Source of the DNA: Acetobacteraceae bacterium | Lineage (GTDB): Bacteria; Pseudomonadota; Alphaproteobacteria; Acetobacterales; Acetobacteraceae | DNA: 40,438 nucleotides | Assembly: GCA_019750465.1 (NCBI GenBank) | Contig: JAIEOP010000313.1 | Location: forward strand, 1 to 40,438 | Reading direction: 5' to 3' | Shown here: positions 15,268 through 24,531 of the stretch, piece by piece | How the letters are laid out: the number at the start of each line of letters is the position of its first letter | Position numbering within the stretch: the stretch's first letter is position 1 | Notes under the pieces: generated by a model | The model's input: only the letters and a program-made list of their open reading frames with translations | Database searches by the model: none | Told to the model about the DNA's origin: nothing | Translations under genes and position numbers: made by a program

Positions 15268-16838
15268 TAATCCCGCCGCAGGAGCTGATCGAGGATCGGG
15301 TCGCTCCCCTGCGGCGACGGCGCCGTATCACCCGGCGGCTGGCCCAGCAGCTCGTCCAGCGGCGAGCCGGAGGGTGCCGGCGGCATCCCGCCCAGGATGT
15401 CATCGAGCACCGATCCGGAGGGCGCCGCGCCGGCGGCGATCGGGGCGGCGCTCGGGAAGACCAGCCGCGGCAGCCAGGTGGCCGCCTGCGGCACCGTCCA
15501 CAGCAGCGCGAGCGCCAGCACCTGCAGGCAGACGAAGGGGATGGCGCCGCGGTAGATGTCGCCCGTGGTGATCTCGGCCGGCGCCACCGCGCGCATGTAG
15601 AACAGCGAGAAGCCGACCGGCGGCGTCAGGAAGGCGGTCTGCAGGTTCACCCCGATCATCACCCCCAGCCACAGCGGATCGATGCCCATGGCGATGATGG
15701 CCGGCGCGGTGATCGGCACCACGATCAGCACGATCTCGATGGTGTCCATGAAGAAGCCGAGCACGAACATCACGGCCATCACGGCCATCACCGCGCCGAA
15801 GGCGCCGCCCGGCACCGCGGCCAGGATTTCCTCGACCAGGTGCTCGCCGCCGAGCCCGCGGAACACCAGCGAGAACACCGAGACGCCGAGCACGATGGCG
15901 AAGACCAGCGCGCTGATCACCGCGGTGTTGCGCATCGCCCCGAGCAGCATGCCGAAGGAGAAGGCGCGGTTCAGCGCGGCGAGGATCATCGCGCCGATGG
16001 CCCCGATCGAGGCCGCCTCGGTCGGCGTGGCGAAGCCGCCGAGGATCGAGCCCAGCACGGCGACGATCAGCGCGAGCGGCGGCACCAGCGCGCGGATGAA
16101 GCGCCCGGGCAGCGAAGCCCGCTCCGCCGCATCCATCTGCATCGGCGGGCAGCTCGCCGGCCGCACCACCGCCAGCGCCAGCACGTAGAGGATGTAGAGC
16201 AAGACCAGGCCGAGCCCGGGGATGACCGCGCCGATGAAGAGATCGCCCACCGACACCGGGTCGAGCGCCTTGCCGGTGCGCTGCGCCGCCAGCTGGTTGG
16301 CGCCCATCAGCAGGTCGCCGACGAAGATCAGGATCACCGAGGGCGGGATGATCTGCCCGAGCGTGCCCGAGGCGCAGATCACCCCGGTGGCAAGCCGCGG
16401 GTCGTAGCCGGCCCGCATCATCGCCGGCAGGCTGAGCAGCCCCATGGTGACCACCGTGGCGCCGACCACGCCGGTGGACGCCGCCAGCAGCGCGCCGACA
16501 ACCACCACCGAGATCGCCAGCCCGCCATGCATGGTGCCGAAGAGCTGGCCCATGGTCTCCAGCAGCGCCTCGGCGATCTTCGAGCGCTCCAGGATCGCGC
16601 CCATGAAGATGAACAGCGGCACCGCGACCAGCACCTCGTTGGTCATCTGGCCGAAGTAGCGGGACGGCAGGCTGGTCAGGAAGATCGGGTCGAAGGCGCC
16701 GAGCGACCAGCCGATGGCGGCGAAGATCAGCGAGAAGCCGGCGAGGCTGAAGGCGATGGGAAAGCCCAGCATGACGCCGAAGGTGCCGATGACGAAAAGC
16801 AGGACGGCGAGGATCTCGCCGATCACGATCGAGGACAT
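15267..16838 (-). CDS. TRAP transporter large permease (DctM family)
   Basis: This 523-residue inner-membrane protein has about a dozen hydrophobic segments and typical DctM blocks: PLFIFMGAILERSKIAEALLE, SGTLGQIIPPSVILIFVGDL, FGGFATPTEAASIGAIGAM-like sequence and NLQTAFLTPPVGFSLFYMR. It forms the ion-coupled channel with the small subunit encoded 10 nt upstream. It ends in a hydrophilic, Pro/Gly-rich tail of about 55 residues with three copies of a short motif (GSVLDDILGG, GSPLDELLGQ, SDPILDQLL). The UAG stop is provided by the edge of the 100-bp repeat, so insertion of that repeat may have defined the C-terminus. Confidence 0.93.
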   Translation of the reverse strand: MSSIVIGEILAVLLFVIGTFGVMLGFPIAFSLAGFSLIFAAIGWSLGAFDPIFLTSLPSRYFGQMTNEVLVAVPLFIFMGAILERSKIAEALLETMGQLFGTMHGGLAISVVVVGALLAASTGVVGATVVTMGLLSLPAMMRAGYDPRLATGVICASGTLGQIIPPSVILIFVGDLLMGANQLAAQRTGKALDPVSVGDLFIGAVIPGLGLVLLYILYVLALAVVRPASCPPMQMDAAERASLPGRFIRALVPPLALIVAVLGSILGGFATPTEAASIGAIGAMILAALNRAFSFGMLLGAMRNTAVISALVFAIVLGVSVFSLVFRGLGGEHLVEEILAAVPGGAFGAVMAVMAVMFVLGFFMDTIEIVLIVVPITAPAIIAMGIDPLWLGVMIGVNLQTAFLTPPVGFSLFYMRAVAPAEITTGDIYRGAIPFVCLQVLALALLWTVPQAATWLPRLVFPSAAPIAAGAAPSGSVLDDILGGMPPAPSGSPLDELLGQPPGDTAPSPQGSDPILDQLLRRD

Positions 16839-16848
16839 GCCGGGCGCC

Positions 16849-17394
16849 CTAGCCGAGCGGCCCGGTGAGGGTCTCGGTGGGCGGCGGCTCCCGCCCGCCC
16901 AGCACCAGCACGGAGCGCCCGATCCAGGCCAGGCCCTGCAGCCCCAGCAGCGCGACGAAGCCCAGCATCATCGCCTTCAGGACGTACATCGCCGGCATCC
17001 CGTTGCTCTGGACGGAGATCTCCCCCGTGGCCCAGGAGTAGGAAACATAGGTCCAGGCGGTCCAGCCGAGCAGCGCGAGCCAGGGCATCAGCAGGAAGAC
17101 CACGCCGAAGAGATCGACCCAGGCCTTCGCGCGCGCGCTCATCCGGGCGTAGAAGATATCGACCCGCACATGCGCGTTCAGCAGGTAGGCGAAGCCCGCC
17201 GCGAGCAGGAAGGTCATGGCGTGCGTCCAGATGTAGAGCTCCTGCATCCAGACGAAGCCGAGCCCGGCCGCGTAGCGCAGCACCACGACGGCGCCGCAGA
17301 TCAGCACGGTGGCGAGGGTCAGCCAGGCGACGGCGCGCCCGACCAGGCGGTTGATGCCGTCGATCGCAAGGATGGCACGCTCGATGCTGTTCAT
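16849..17394 (-). CDS. TRAP transporter small permease (DctQ family)
   Basis: This 181-residue membrane protein has four hydrophobic segments and the conserved blocks VVVLRYAAGLGFVWMQELYIW and NAHVRVDIFY, diagnostic of DctQ subunits. The ATG at 17394 (MNSIERAILAIDGINRLVG) is chosen over a longer frame because GAGG lies just upstream and the length fits. It stabilises the DctM subunit in the membrane. It is the first gene of a two-gene unit with DctM, divergent from a Bug receptor gene across 295 nt that contains no other gene. Confidence 0.92.
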   Translation of the reverse strand: MNSIERAILAIDGINRLVGRAVAWLTLATVLICGAVVVLRYAAGLGFVWMQELYIWTHAMTFLLAAGFAYLLNAHVRVDIFYARMSARAKAWVDLFGVVFLLMPWLALLGWTAWTYVSYSWATGEISVQSNGMPAMYVLKAMMLGFVALLGLQGLAWIGRSVLVLGGREPPPTETLTGPLG

Positions 17395-17689
17395 GGCGCC
17401 TCGTGATCGGGTACGGCGGCTCGGCCGCACCCGCACGGCGTCGGGACGTTCAAGCGCGATGCCTCTCCTGGCGGAGGAGTGTTCGCGGCCGTCACGGGAG
17501 TGTCAACGACCTTGTGGCGGAGGCGCCGCACCAGGGAGCCGGCAGGCAGGCGGCGCCGCCGCGGCGGGGCGACAGCGGCACGGGATTTGCGTATCGGCGC
17601 AGGACGTCCGGGCCACCTGCGAGACGCGCTTGTATCTGCGCTGTTCGCGGGCAGGCGCGGATGGATGTGCCCGACCGGAGTGCAGAACC

Positions 17690-18688
17690 ATGAACCGACG
17701 TCACCTCCTCGCCGCCACGGCGAGCCTCCTTGCCGCACCGCTTGCCGCCCCGGGCGTCGCCCGCGCGCAGGGCGCCGCGGGCGGCTGGCCGGGTCGCGGC
17801 TCCATCCGCCTGATCGCGCAATTCCCGCCAGGCGGCCTGGTGGACACGATCAGCCGCCTGATGGCGCCGCCGCTGGGCGCCGCGCTCGGCCAGACCGTGG
17901 TGGTGGAGAACCGCGCCGGCGCCGGCGGCGTCATCGGCACCGACTTCGTCGCGAAATCCCCGGCCGACGGCTACACCCTGCTGGTCAGCCATGCCTCGGT
18001 GCATGTCTTCTCGGCGGCGACGATGCCTGCCCTGCCCTTCGACCCGATCGCCGACTTCACGCACATGATGATGCTGGTGGAGGCACCGAACATCCTGCTG
18101 GTGCGGGCGCAGTCGCCGTTCCGGACGCTCGAGCAGTACATCGCCGCGGCGCGCATGCGGCCGGTGCGCTACGGCTCCTCCGGCATCGGCTCGGCGCCGC
18201 ACCTGCTGGGCGCCATGCTGACCGCGGAGGGCGGGGCCACGCAGCTCGACCACGTGCCCTACCGCGGCAGCGCGCCGGCCATGCAGGACCTGCTGGCCAA
18301 CCAGATCGAGAGCATGATCGACCCGATCACCACCAACGTGCAGCAGATGAAGGACGGCTCCCTGCGCGCGCTGGCGGTGTCCTCGCCGCAGCGCCTGCCG
18401 GCCTTTCCGGAGGTGCCGACCTTCGCCGAGCTGGGCTACCCGAGGCTCACCTCCGCGCAGTGGCTCGGCCTTTCGGCACCGAAGGGGCTGCCGGCGTCTA
18501 TCCAGGATCGGCTCATGGCGGTGGTCCCCGGCATCCTGCAACGCCCGGAACTGGCGGCGCGCTTCGCCGACCTGCAGACCATGCCGCGCGCCACGCCGCC
18601 CATGGGCGAGGCGTTCACCGCCGAGATCCGCCAGCAGATCGCCGACTGGACCGCGGTGGCGCGGCAGTTCAACATCGTGGTGTCGTAG
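17690..18688 (+). CDS. Bug/TctC-family periplasmic solute receptor
   Basis: This 332-residue receptor has the leader MNRRHLLAATASLLAAPLAA ... VARAQ and the Bug motifs IRLIAQFPPGGLVDTISRL, VVVENRAGAGGVIGTDFVAK, DGYTLLVSH, YGSSGIGSAPHLLG, HVPYRGSAPAMQDLL and LRALAVSS. GGAG lies 10 nt before the ATG. No TctA/TctB membrane genes are nearby. It is flanked by the divergent TRAP small permease and, convergent at its 3' side (27 nt between stops), a deacetylase. The ligand is unknown. Confidence 0.92.
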   Translation: MNRRHLLAATASLLAAPLAAPGVARAQGAAGGWPGRGSIRLIAQFPPGGLVDTISRLMAPPLGAALGQTVVVENRAGAGGVIGTDFVAKSPADGYTLLVSHASVHVFSAATMPALPFDPIADFTHMMMLVEAPNILLVRAQSPFRTLEQYIAAARMRPVRYGSSGIGSAPHLLGAMLTAEGGATQLDHVPYRGSAPAMQDLLANQIESMIDPITTNVQQMKDGSLRALAVSSPQRLPAFPEVPTFAELGYPRLTSAQWLGLSAPKGLPASIQDRLMAVVPGILQRPELAARFADLQTMPRATPPMGEAFTAEIRQQIADWTAVARQFNIVVS

Positions 18689-18715
18689 CGCGGCGCACGG
18701 CCGGGCGGGGCGCCG

Positions 18716-19618
18716 CTACAGCCCCGCCTGCTCCCGGCACCAGCGCGCCGCCTGCTCATGCGTGCAGAACCAGACGCCGCCGGCGGCCTGCATGTGCCGC
18801 ACCAGGCGCTCCAGCAGCGCGATGCGGCTGCGGTGCCCGATGACGTGCGGGTGCATGGTCAGGACGTAGAGCCCACACTCGGCCCAGGCGCCGTCGAACT
18901 CGGCGCGGAAGATCTCCTCCACCGCCGAGGGCGCGGTGTAGGGCCGCAGCGCCGAGGTGTAGCGCATCGGGAAATAGACCGCGTCGTCGCGGATCCACTC
19001 CACCGGCAGCTCGACGATGCCGGTGGCCTCGCCGCCATCGGTCAGCTCATAGGCGTCGTCGTCGGCCATCAGGCTTGAATCGTACAGCAGGCCCAGCTCG
19101 CGGATGATGCCCATCGTCGCCGTGGAGAAGTCCCAGCTCGCGGTGCGGATGCCGACCGGGCGCCTGCCTGTCGCCCGCTCCAGCACCTCCGCCGCGCGGA
19201 AGGTGAGGTCGCGCTCCACGCCCGGCGGCAGCACCGTGTTCGCCTCGTGGATCCAGGAATGGATGCCGATCTCGTGGCCCTCGGCGGCCACGGCGCGGAT
19301 CTCCTCGGGGTGCAGCAGGGCGGAGACGGCGGGGTAGAAGAAGGTCGCGGGGATGGCGTGGCGGGCCAGCAGCGCGCGGATGCGCGGCACGCCCTGGCGC
19401 GCGCCATAGTGGCCCTGGCTGATGCGCATCGGGCTCTCATCCATGTCGCGCAGCGGGATGGTCTCGTGGTCGGCGTCGAAGGAGAGTGCGACGGCGCAGC
19501 GGGCGCCGCCGGGCCAGGCGTCGGGGCGGAGGCTCCGCCCGGCGCGGGCGCGGCCGACGATGCGGCGCCACTGCGCCTCGGGCCAGTCCCAGGGGTTGGT
19601 CGCGGCGGTTTCGGTCAT
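18716..19618 (-). CDS. polysaccharide-deacetylase-fold hydrolase (PuuE-like)
   Basis: This 300-residue NodB-fold metal hydrolase has the motifs SFDADHE (D48, D50), HSWIHEANT (H120, H124), IRTASWDFS (R158, W162) and the late [10 protein letters not shown] (H256, H258). The last motif and the overall length resemble PuuE-type allantoinases and related cyclic-amide or ureide hydrolases more than peptidoglycan deacetylases. No signal peptide is seen, also arguing for a cytoplasmic small-molecule substrate. The start at 19618 follows AGGAG. It is divergent from rutA across 127 nt, so a role on a pyrimidine or ureide intermediate is suggested but unproven. Confidence 0.85.
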   Translation of the reverse strand: MTETAATNPWDWPEAQWRRIVGRARAGRSLRPDAWPGGARCAVALSFDADHETIPLRDMDESPMRISQGHYGARQGVPRIRALLARHAIPATFFYPAVSALLHPEEIRAVAAEGHEIGIHSWIHEANTVLPPGVERDLTFRAAEVLERATGRRPVGIRTASWDFSTATMGIIRELGLLYDSSLMADDDAYELTDGGEATGIVELPVEWIRDDAVYFPMRYTSALRPYTAPSAVEEIFRAEFDGAWAECGLYVLTMHPHVIGHRSRIALLERLVRHMQAAGGVWFCTHEQAARWCREQAGL

Positions 19619-19745
19619 CGGCTCGGCTCCTGGAGCGGGTGGCATGCGGTTTGCTCCGCCACGGCGAACGACCGCGCCGGTATGGGGCTGCGGCGAGAGG
19701 ACGCCGGGGTACGGCCGTTGCCATCGAGCGCTGAGGAGCATGCGC

Positions 19746-20825
19746 ATGGACATCGGCGTCTTCATCCCGATCAACAACAACGGCTGGCTCATCTCGGAGG
19801 CGGCGCCGCAGTACATGCCGAGCTTCGAGCTGAACAAGGCGGTGGTGCAGAAGGCCGAGGGCTACGGCTTCGAATTCGCCCTCTCCATGATCAAGCTGCA
19901 CGGCTTCGGCGGCAAGACCGAGTTCTGGGACCATGGGCTCGAGAGCTTCACCCTGATGGCGGCGCTGGCCTCCGTCACCAGCCGCATCCGCCTCTTCGCC
20001 TCGACGGCCGTGCTGACCCTGCCGCCGGCCATCGTCGCACGGATGGCGGTGACGATCCAGGACGTCTCGAAGGGCCGCTTCGGGGTGAACATCGTCTCCG
20101 GCTGGCACAAGACGGAATATTCCCAGATGGGGCTCTGGCCGGGCGACGAGCACTTTTCGAAGCGCTATGCGTATTCGACAGAGTACGTGAAGATCATGAA
20201 GGAGCTGTGGGAGACCGGGGAGTCCAGCCTCAAGGGCGACTACTTCACGATGGACCGCTGCAAGCTGAGCCCCCGGCCCGCGACGCCGATCAAGCTGGTG
20301 TCGGCCGGGCAGAGCGACGTGGGCATGGACTACACCGCCACCTACTGCGACTACGGCTTCGTCCTGGGAGAGGGTGTCAACGATCCGACCAAGGCCGCGC
20401 CCGTCGCGGCGCGACTGATCAAGGCTGCCGAGAAGACCGGGCGCGATGTCGGCGCCTACATGCTCTACATGGTCATCGCCGACGAGACCGACGAGAAGGC
20501 CATGGCGACCTGGCTGCGTTATGTCGAGGGCGCCGACATCGGCGCGCTGGAATGGCTGATCGGCCGCGCCTCGGACGACAAGACCGCCGCCGAGGGGAGC
20601 ACCGCGAAGGCGATCAGCGCCTCGCCCTCGCCCATCAATTTCAACATGGGCACGATCGTCGGCTCCTACGCCACCTGCGCGCGGCTGCTGGACGAGGCGG
20701 CGACCATGCCGGGGGTGAAGGGGCTGATGCTGACCTTCGACGACTTCCTCGAGGGCATGGACAAATTCGGCCAGCGCATCCAGCCGCTGATGGCCTGCCG
20801 TCACCACGTCAGGCTGGCGGCCTGA
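19746..20825 (+). CDS. rutA: pyrimidine oxygenase RutA (flavin-dependent monooxygenase)
   Basis: This 359-residue luciferase-like FMN monooxygenase opens the uracil or thymine ring. Long stretches follow E. coli Rut[65 protein letters not shown]-type, [25 protein letters not shown] and [17 protein letters not shown] site at 19733-19738 decides the start: it is 7 nt from the ATG at 19746 and only 1 nt from the ATG at 19740. The usual partners rutBCDEFG are absent from the window, so this is a solitary rutA. Its neighbour is a divergent PuuE-like hydrolase that could stand in for a downstream step. Confidence 0.93.
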   Translation: MDIGVFIPINNNGWLISEAAPQYMPSFELNKAVVQKAEGYGFEFALSMIKLHGFGGKTEFWDHGLESFTLMAALASVTSRIRLFASTAVLTLPPAIVARMAVTIQDVSKGRFGVNIVSGWHKTEYSQMGLWPGDEHFSKRYAYSTEYVKIMKELWETGESSLKGDYFTMDRCKLSPRPATPIKLVSAGQSDVGMDYTATYCDYGFVLGEGVNDPTKAAPVAARLIKAAEKTGRDVGAYMLYMVIADETDEKAMATWLRYVEGADIGALEWLIGRASDDKTAAEGSTAKAISASPSPINFNMGTIVGSYATCARLLDEAATMPGVKGLMLTFDDFLEGMDKFGQRIQPLMACRHHVRLAA

Positions 20826-21175
20826 CGGCGTGGTGACCACGGGCGGCGAACCTGCGGCCGTTCGCGCCCGGTGTGTGCCAGATCAGCATTCTGTGAGCAG
20901 GGCGGTCGCCTCGGCCGTGAGGGAACGCGACCCGCCGTGCATAGGACCGAAGGATAGCACGTCGCTGCGGACGCGCGCTGTGTGCGGGCGCACATGCCGC
21001 GCGCCGTGCAGGTGGCGGCGGCGCTCTACCGCGACGACCTCGGCTTCCGCGCGGCGCGGGCGGCTGGGATGGCCACGGGCGCAAGGTCGGTGGCGCCGGC
21101 ATCGTTGCCGCAAGCCGCGCTGGACGCGGCGGCGCGCTTCGGGCAGGAACCGTGGCAAGACCAGGGAGGACCGCG
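20826..21175. other. 350-nt region between rutA and the next Bug receptor gene
   Basis: No established gene is seen. A small frame from the ATG at 20994 (or the GTG at 20982) to a TGA at 21177-21179 encodes about 60 residues rich in Ala and Arg, ending FGQEPWQDQGGPR. Its stop overlaps the receptor ATG as ATGA. It lacks a ribosome site and a recognisable family, so I treat it as doubtful. A TGTG...CACA inverted pair lies near 20980-20995. Confidence 0.35.
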
Positions 21176-22156
21176 ATGATCGACCGGCGCGCGCTGCTCG
21201 GCAGCCTTGGCCTGGCCGCCTTGCCCCTGCCCGCGCCCGGGCAGGATGCGGCGAGCTTCCCGTCGCGCGCGGTGACGATGGTCGTCGCCTTCCCGCCGGG
21301 CGGCCAGGGCGACGTGGTGGCGCGGCCCATCGCCGCCGCGCTGGAGCGGCACTGGCGCCAGCCCGTGCCGGTGACCAACCGCCCCGGTGCCTCGGGCGAG
21401 ATCGGCAATGCCTCGGTCGCGCGCGCGGCGCCCGACGGACACACGCTGCTGCTGGCGCTCGCCTCGCTGCCCGTGCTGCCGGCGGCGGCGCGCATCAACG
21501 GCCGCGCGCCGGCCTATGAGATCGACCAGTTCACGCCGATCGCGCTCATCACCGCCGATCCGACCGTGCTGGTGGTGCCCGCCGCGGCGCCCTGGCGCAC
21601 GCTGGAGGAGTTCCTCGCCGATGCGAAGGCGCGGCCCGGGCAGATCAGCTACTCCTCCGCCGGCACCTATTCCACGTTGCACCTGCCGATGGCGATGCTG
21701 GGCCAGGCCGCCGGCGTCGACCTGCTGCACGTGCCGTTCCAGGGCGGCGGGCCGGCGCTGACGGCGCTGCTCGGCGGCCAGGTGGGCGCGCTGGCGAGCG
21801 GCCCGGGCCCCGCGACGCCGCATGTGCGCGACGGGCGGCTGCGCGCGCTGGCCACCTGGGGCGCGCGGCGGCTGGCCGGCTACGAGGAGGTGCCGACGCT
21901 GGGGGAACGCGGCTTCCCGGAGACGGAGTTCTACATCTGGACCGCCGTCTTCGCCCCCGCCGGGGTGCCCGCGCCGGTGCTGGCGCGGCTGCGCGAGGGC
22001 ATCGCCGCGGCGGTGCGCGACCCGGACGCGGCGCGCGCGCTGGCGGCCAGCGGCAACACCCTCGATCACCGCGACGGCGAGGCCTTCGAGCGGTTCTTCA
22101 AGGCGGACACGGAACGGCTGCAGCGCGTGGTGCGGAGCCTCGGGAAGCTGGAGTAG
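21176..22156 (+). CDS. Bug/TctC-family periplasmic solute receptor
   Basis: This 326-residue receptor has the leader MIDRRALLGSLGLAALPLPAPG and Bug motifs VTMVVAFPPGGQGDVVARP, VTNRPGASGEIGNASVA, DGHTLLLAL, SYSSAGTYSTLHLPM, HVPFQGGGPALTALL and LRALATWG. The AGGGAGGA ribosome site at 21163-21170 is 5 nt from the ATG. It heads a co-directional run with an M20 peptidase (60 nt downstream) and a class V PLP enzyme, so its ligand may be an N-acylated or dipeptide-like amino acid that those enzymes process (inference). No TctAB genes are in the window. Confidence 0.92.
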   Translation: MIDRRALLGSLGLAALPLPAPGQDAASFPSRAVTMVVAFPPGGQGDVVARPIAAALERHWRQPVPVTNRPGASGEIGNASVARAAPDGHTLLLALASLPVLPAAARINGRAPAYEIDQFTPIALITADPTVLVVPAAAPWRTLEEFLADAKARPGQISYSSAGTYSTLHLPMAMLGQAAGVDLLHVPFQGGGPALTALLGGQVGALASGPGPATPHVRDGRLRALATWGARRLAGYEEVPTLGERGFPETEFYIWTAVFAPAGVPAPVLARLREGIAAAVRDPDAARALAASGNTLDHRDGEAFERFFKADTERLQRVVRSLGKLE

Positions 22157-22216
22157 CGGTTGCCAGGACCGGCGCGCCGGGACAGGCTTCGCCCGACCGC
22201 CGTCCTGGAGCGCCAC

Positions 22217-23404
22217 ATGACCGCCGCAAGCACCGAAGCCGCCATCACCGCCTGGCTCGCAACCCAGCGGGACGCCATGCTGCGCGTGCTGGAAGACATG
22301 GTGAACACCGATGGCGGCAGCTACGACAAGGCCGGCGTCGATGCCGTCGGCGCCATCGTGCAGCGCTTCATGGCCGAGCAGGGCATCCCGGTGGAGGTGG
22401 TGCCGCGCGAGCGCTACGGCGACTGCCTGAAGGCGCGCGTCGAAGGCGGCGATGCCCTGGCCAGCGGCAACATGAAGCGCTCCATCGTGCTGATGGGCCA
22501 CCGCGACACGGTCTTCCCGAAGGGCGAGCCGGTGCGGCGCCCCTTCCGCGTCGAGGGCGGGATCGCCACCGGCCCCGGCGTCGCCGACATGAAGGCGGGG
22601 CTGGTGATGAACATGTTCGTGCTCGCCGCCTTCAACCGCTTCGGCGGCGCCCCCGGCCCGCTGCTCGGCCTGTTCACCGGCGACGAGGAGATCGGCTCCC
22701 CCGAGGGCCGCGCGGTCATCGAGGGCACGGCGCGCGAGGCGCGGGTGGTGTTCAACTCCGAGCCGGGCCGGCCCTCCGGCGGCGTCGTCACCGGCCGCAA
22801 GGGCGGGGTCTTCTCGATCTTCGACATCGAGGGCAAGGCGGCGCATTCGGGCGGGAATTTCGAGGCCGGCGTCTCGGCGATCGGCGAGTTGGCGCACAAG
22901 ATCACGGCGATCCACGCGCTGACCGACCTGAAGCGCGGCATCACGTTGAACGTCGGCCTGGTCTCCGGCGGGCAGAGCGTGAACACGGTGGCGCCCTGGG
23001 CGCAGGGCCAGATCGACCTGCGCTACGTGGAGCCCGCCGACCGCGACGAGGTGATGGGGAAGATCCATGACATCGTGGCGAAGTCCCATGTGCCGGGGAC
23101 GCGCGCGACGCTGACGATCCGTGGCGAGTTCCTGCCGCTGACCCAGACGCCGGCCGCGGCGCGGCTGTTCGAGATGTACGTCGACGCGGCGCAGGAGAGC
23201 GGGCTTTCGGTGCGCGGCGAGTTCAGCGGCGGCTGCGCGGACAGCGGGTTCACGGCAGCGGTCGGCGCGCCGACCATCTGCGCCGTCGGGCCCGTCGGCG
23301 GCAAGGCGCACAGCCCGGAGGAATACCTGGAAGTCGCCTCCATGGTGCCGCGCGCGCAGGCGATGGCACGCGCGATCCTGCGGCTCGACCGCGCCGGTCT
23401 CTGA
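22217..23404 (+). CDS. M20-family metallopeptidase (glutamate carboxypeptidase-like)
   Basis: This 395-residue zinc hydrolase of the M20/CPG2 type has metal ligands visible at H95 and D97 (LMGHRDTVF), D124 (GPGVADMKAGLV), the catalytic/ligand pair E157/E158 (FTGDEEIGSPEGR), E182 (FNSEPGRP) and the late His in GGKAHSPEEY. The dimerisation-domain block GKAAHSGGNFEAG is present. Enzymes of this kind remove a C-terminal amino acid or hydrolyse N-acyl amino acids in the cytoplasm. No signal peptide is seen. GGAG lies 7 nt before the ATG. It is 4 nt from the class V aminotransferase-like gene, so the two are almost certainly co-translated. Confidence 0.9.
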   Translation: MTAASTEAAITAWLATQRDAMLRVLEDMVNTDGGSYDKAGVDAVGAIVQRFMAEQGIPVEVVPRERYGDCLKARVEGGDALASGNMKRSIVLMGHRDTVFPKGEPVRRPFRVEGGIATGPGVADMKAGLVMNMFVLAAFNRFGGAPGPLLGLFTGDEEIGSPEGRAVIEGTAREARVVFNSEPGRPSGGVVTGRKGGVFSIFDIEGKAAHSGGNFEAGVSAIGELAHKITAIHALTDLKRGITLNVGLVSGGQSVNTVAPWAQGQIDLRYVEPADRDEVMGKIHDIVAKSHVPGTRATLTIRGEFLPLTQTPAAARLFEMYVDAAQESGLSVRGEFSGGCADSGFTAAVGAPTICAVGPVGGKAHSPEEYLEVASMVPRAQAMARAILRLDRAGL

Positions 23405-23408
23405 GCGC

Positions 23409-24518
23409 GTGCTGGACTGCCAGCGCGATCTCTTCGACATCCCGCGGGAGGTCGCCTACCTCAACGCCGCCTCCTTCGCGCCGATCCCGCGGGCCGTGCG
23501 CCTGGCCGGCGAGGCTGGGGCGGCGGTGAAGGCCACGCCCTGGCGCATCGAGTTCGGCGAGGCGCCGGCCGAGCGCGTGCGCGCGGCGGCCGCGGCAATG
23601 ATCGGCGCGGCGGCGGGGGACATCGCGCTGGCGGGGTCGATCAGCCACGCGATGGCCAACGCCGCGCGCAACCTGCCGGCCGCGACCGGCAGCCGCATCA
23701 TCCACCTGGCGGGCGAACATTCGTCCAACGTGCTGGTTTGGGAACGCGCCGCCGCGACCGCGGGCGCGACCGTCGAAGCAGTCGCGCGCGACACGCAGGC
23801 GAGTTGGACCGAGGCCGTGCTCGGCGCCCTCGCCCGGCCCGGCGCGGCGCCGGTGGCGGTGGTGGCGCTCTCGCCGCTGCACTGGACGGATGGGGCGCTC
23901 GTGGACATCGACCGCATCGCGCCCGCGGTGCGCGCCGCCGGCGCCGCGCTGGTGGTCGATGCGACGCAGGCCGTCGGCGCCATGCCGGTGGAGGTCGCCC
24001 GCTGGCGGCCGGACTTCCTCGCCTTCCCGACCTACAAGTGGCTGCTCGGCAGCTACAACCTCGCCTTCCTCTATGCCGCGCCGCACCGCCAGTCCGGCAC
24101 GCCGGTGGAGCCGAACGGGTACAACACGCCCGATGGGACGCCGGCCCAAGGGGCACGCCGCTACGACATGGGCGAGCGCAACAACCTGGTGGCGCTGCCG
24201 ATGGCCGAGGCGGCCTTCGCGCTGGCGGCGCAGTGGGGCACGGCGCGGGTAGCGGCGCGGCTGGCCTGGCTGACCGAACGGCTGGCGGAGGCCGTGGCGG
24301 GGCTCGGCGTGCCGGACCCGGCGGGCCGCGCCGGCCACATCCTCGGCCTGCGCCTGCCGGGCGGCATGCCGGACGGGCTGACGGAGCGCCTCGCCGCCGC
24401 CGGCGTGCATGCGGCGAACCGCCGGGGCGTGCTGCGCCTCGGTCCGCACGTCTACAACGACGAGGCGGATGTCGCGCGCTTCGCCGCCGCCTTGCGGACC
24501 GCGCTCGCCGCGCGCTGA
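23409..24518 (+). CDS. class V aminotransferase-fold PLP enzyme
   Basis: This 369-residue fold-type I PLP protein of the class V (cysteine desulfurase/kynureninase-like) group has the PLP lysine K210 in [13 protein letters not shown]184 and Q187 lie in [14 protein letters not shown], and the N-terminus [14 protein letters not shown] is typical. The substrate cannot be assigned; desulfurase, isopenicillin-epimerase-like and transaminase activities all occur in this group. The GTG start at 23409 is only 4 nt after the M20 stop, without a strong ribosome site, pointing to translational coupling. Together with the Bug receptor and M20 enzyme it forms a compact uptake-and-catabolism set. Confidence 0.87.
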   Translation: MLDCQRDLFDIPREVAYLNAASFAPIPRAVRLAGEAGAAVKATPWRIEFGEAPAERVRAAAAAMIGAAAGDIALAGSISHAMANAARNLPAATGSRIIHLAGEHSSNVLVWERAAATAGATVEAVARDTQASWTEAVLGALARPGAAPVAVVALSPLHWTDGALVDIDRIAPAVRAAGAALVVDATQAVGAMPVEVARWRPDFLAFPTYKWLLGSYNLAFLYAAPHRQSGTPVEPNGYNTPDGTPAQGARRYDMGERNNLVALPMAEAAFALAAQWGTARVAARLAWLTERLAEAVAGLGVPDPAGRAGHILGLRLPGGMPDGLTERLAAAGVHAANRRGVLRLGPHVYNDEADVARFAAALRTALAAR

Positions 24519-24531
24519 CCGCGCCGGCCCT

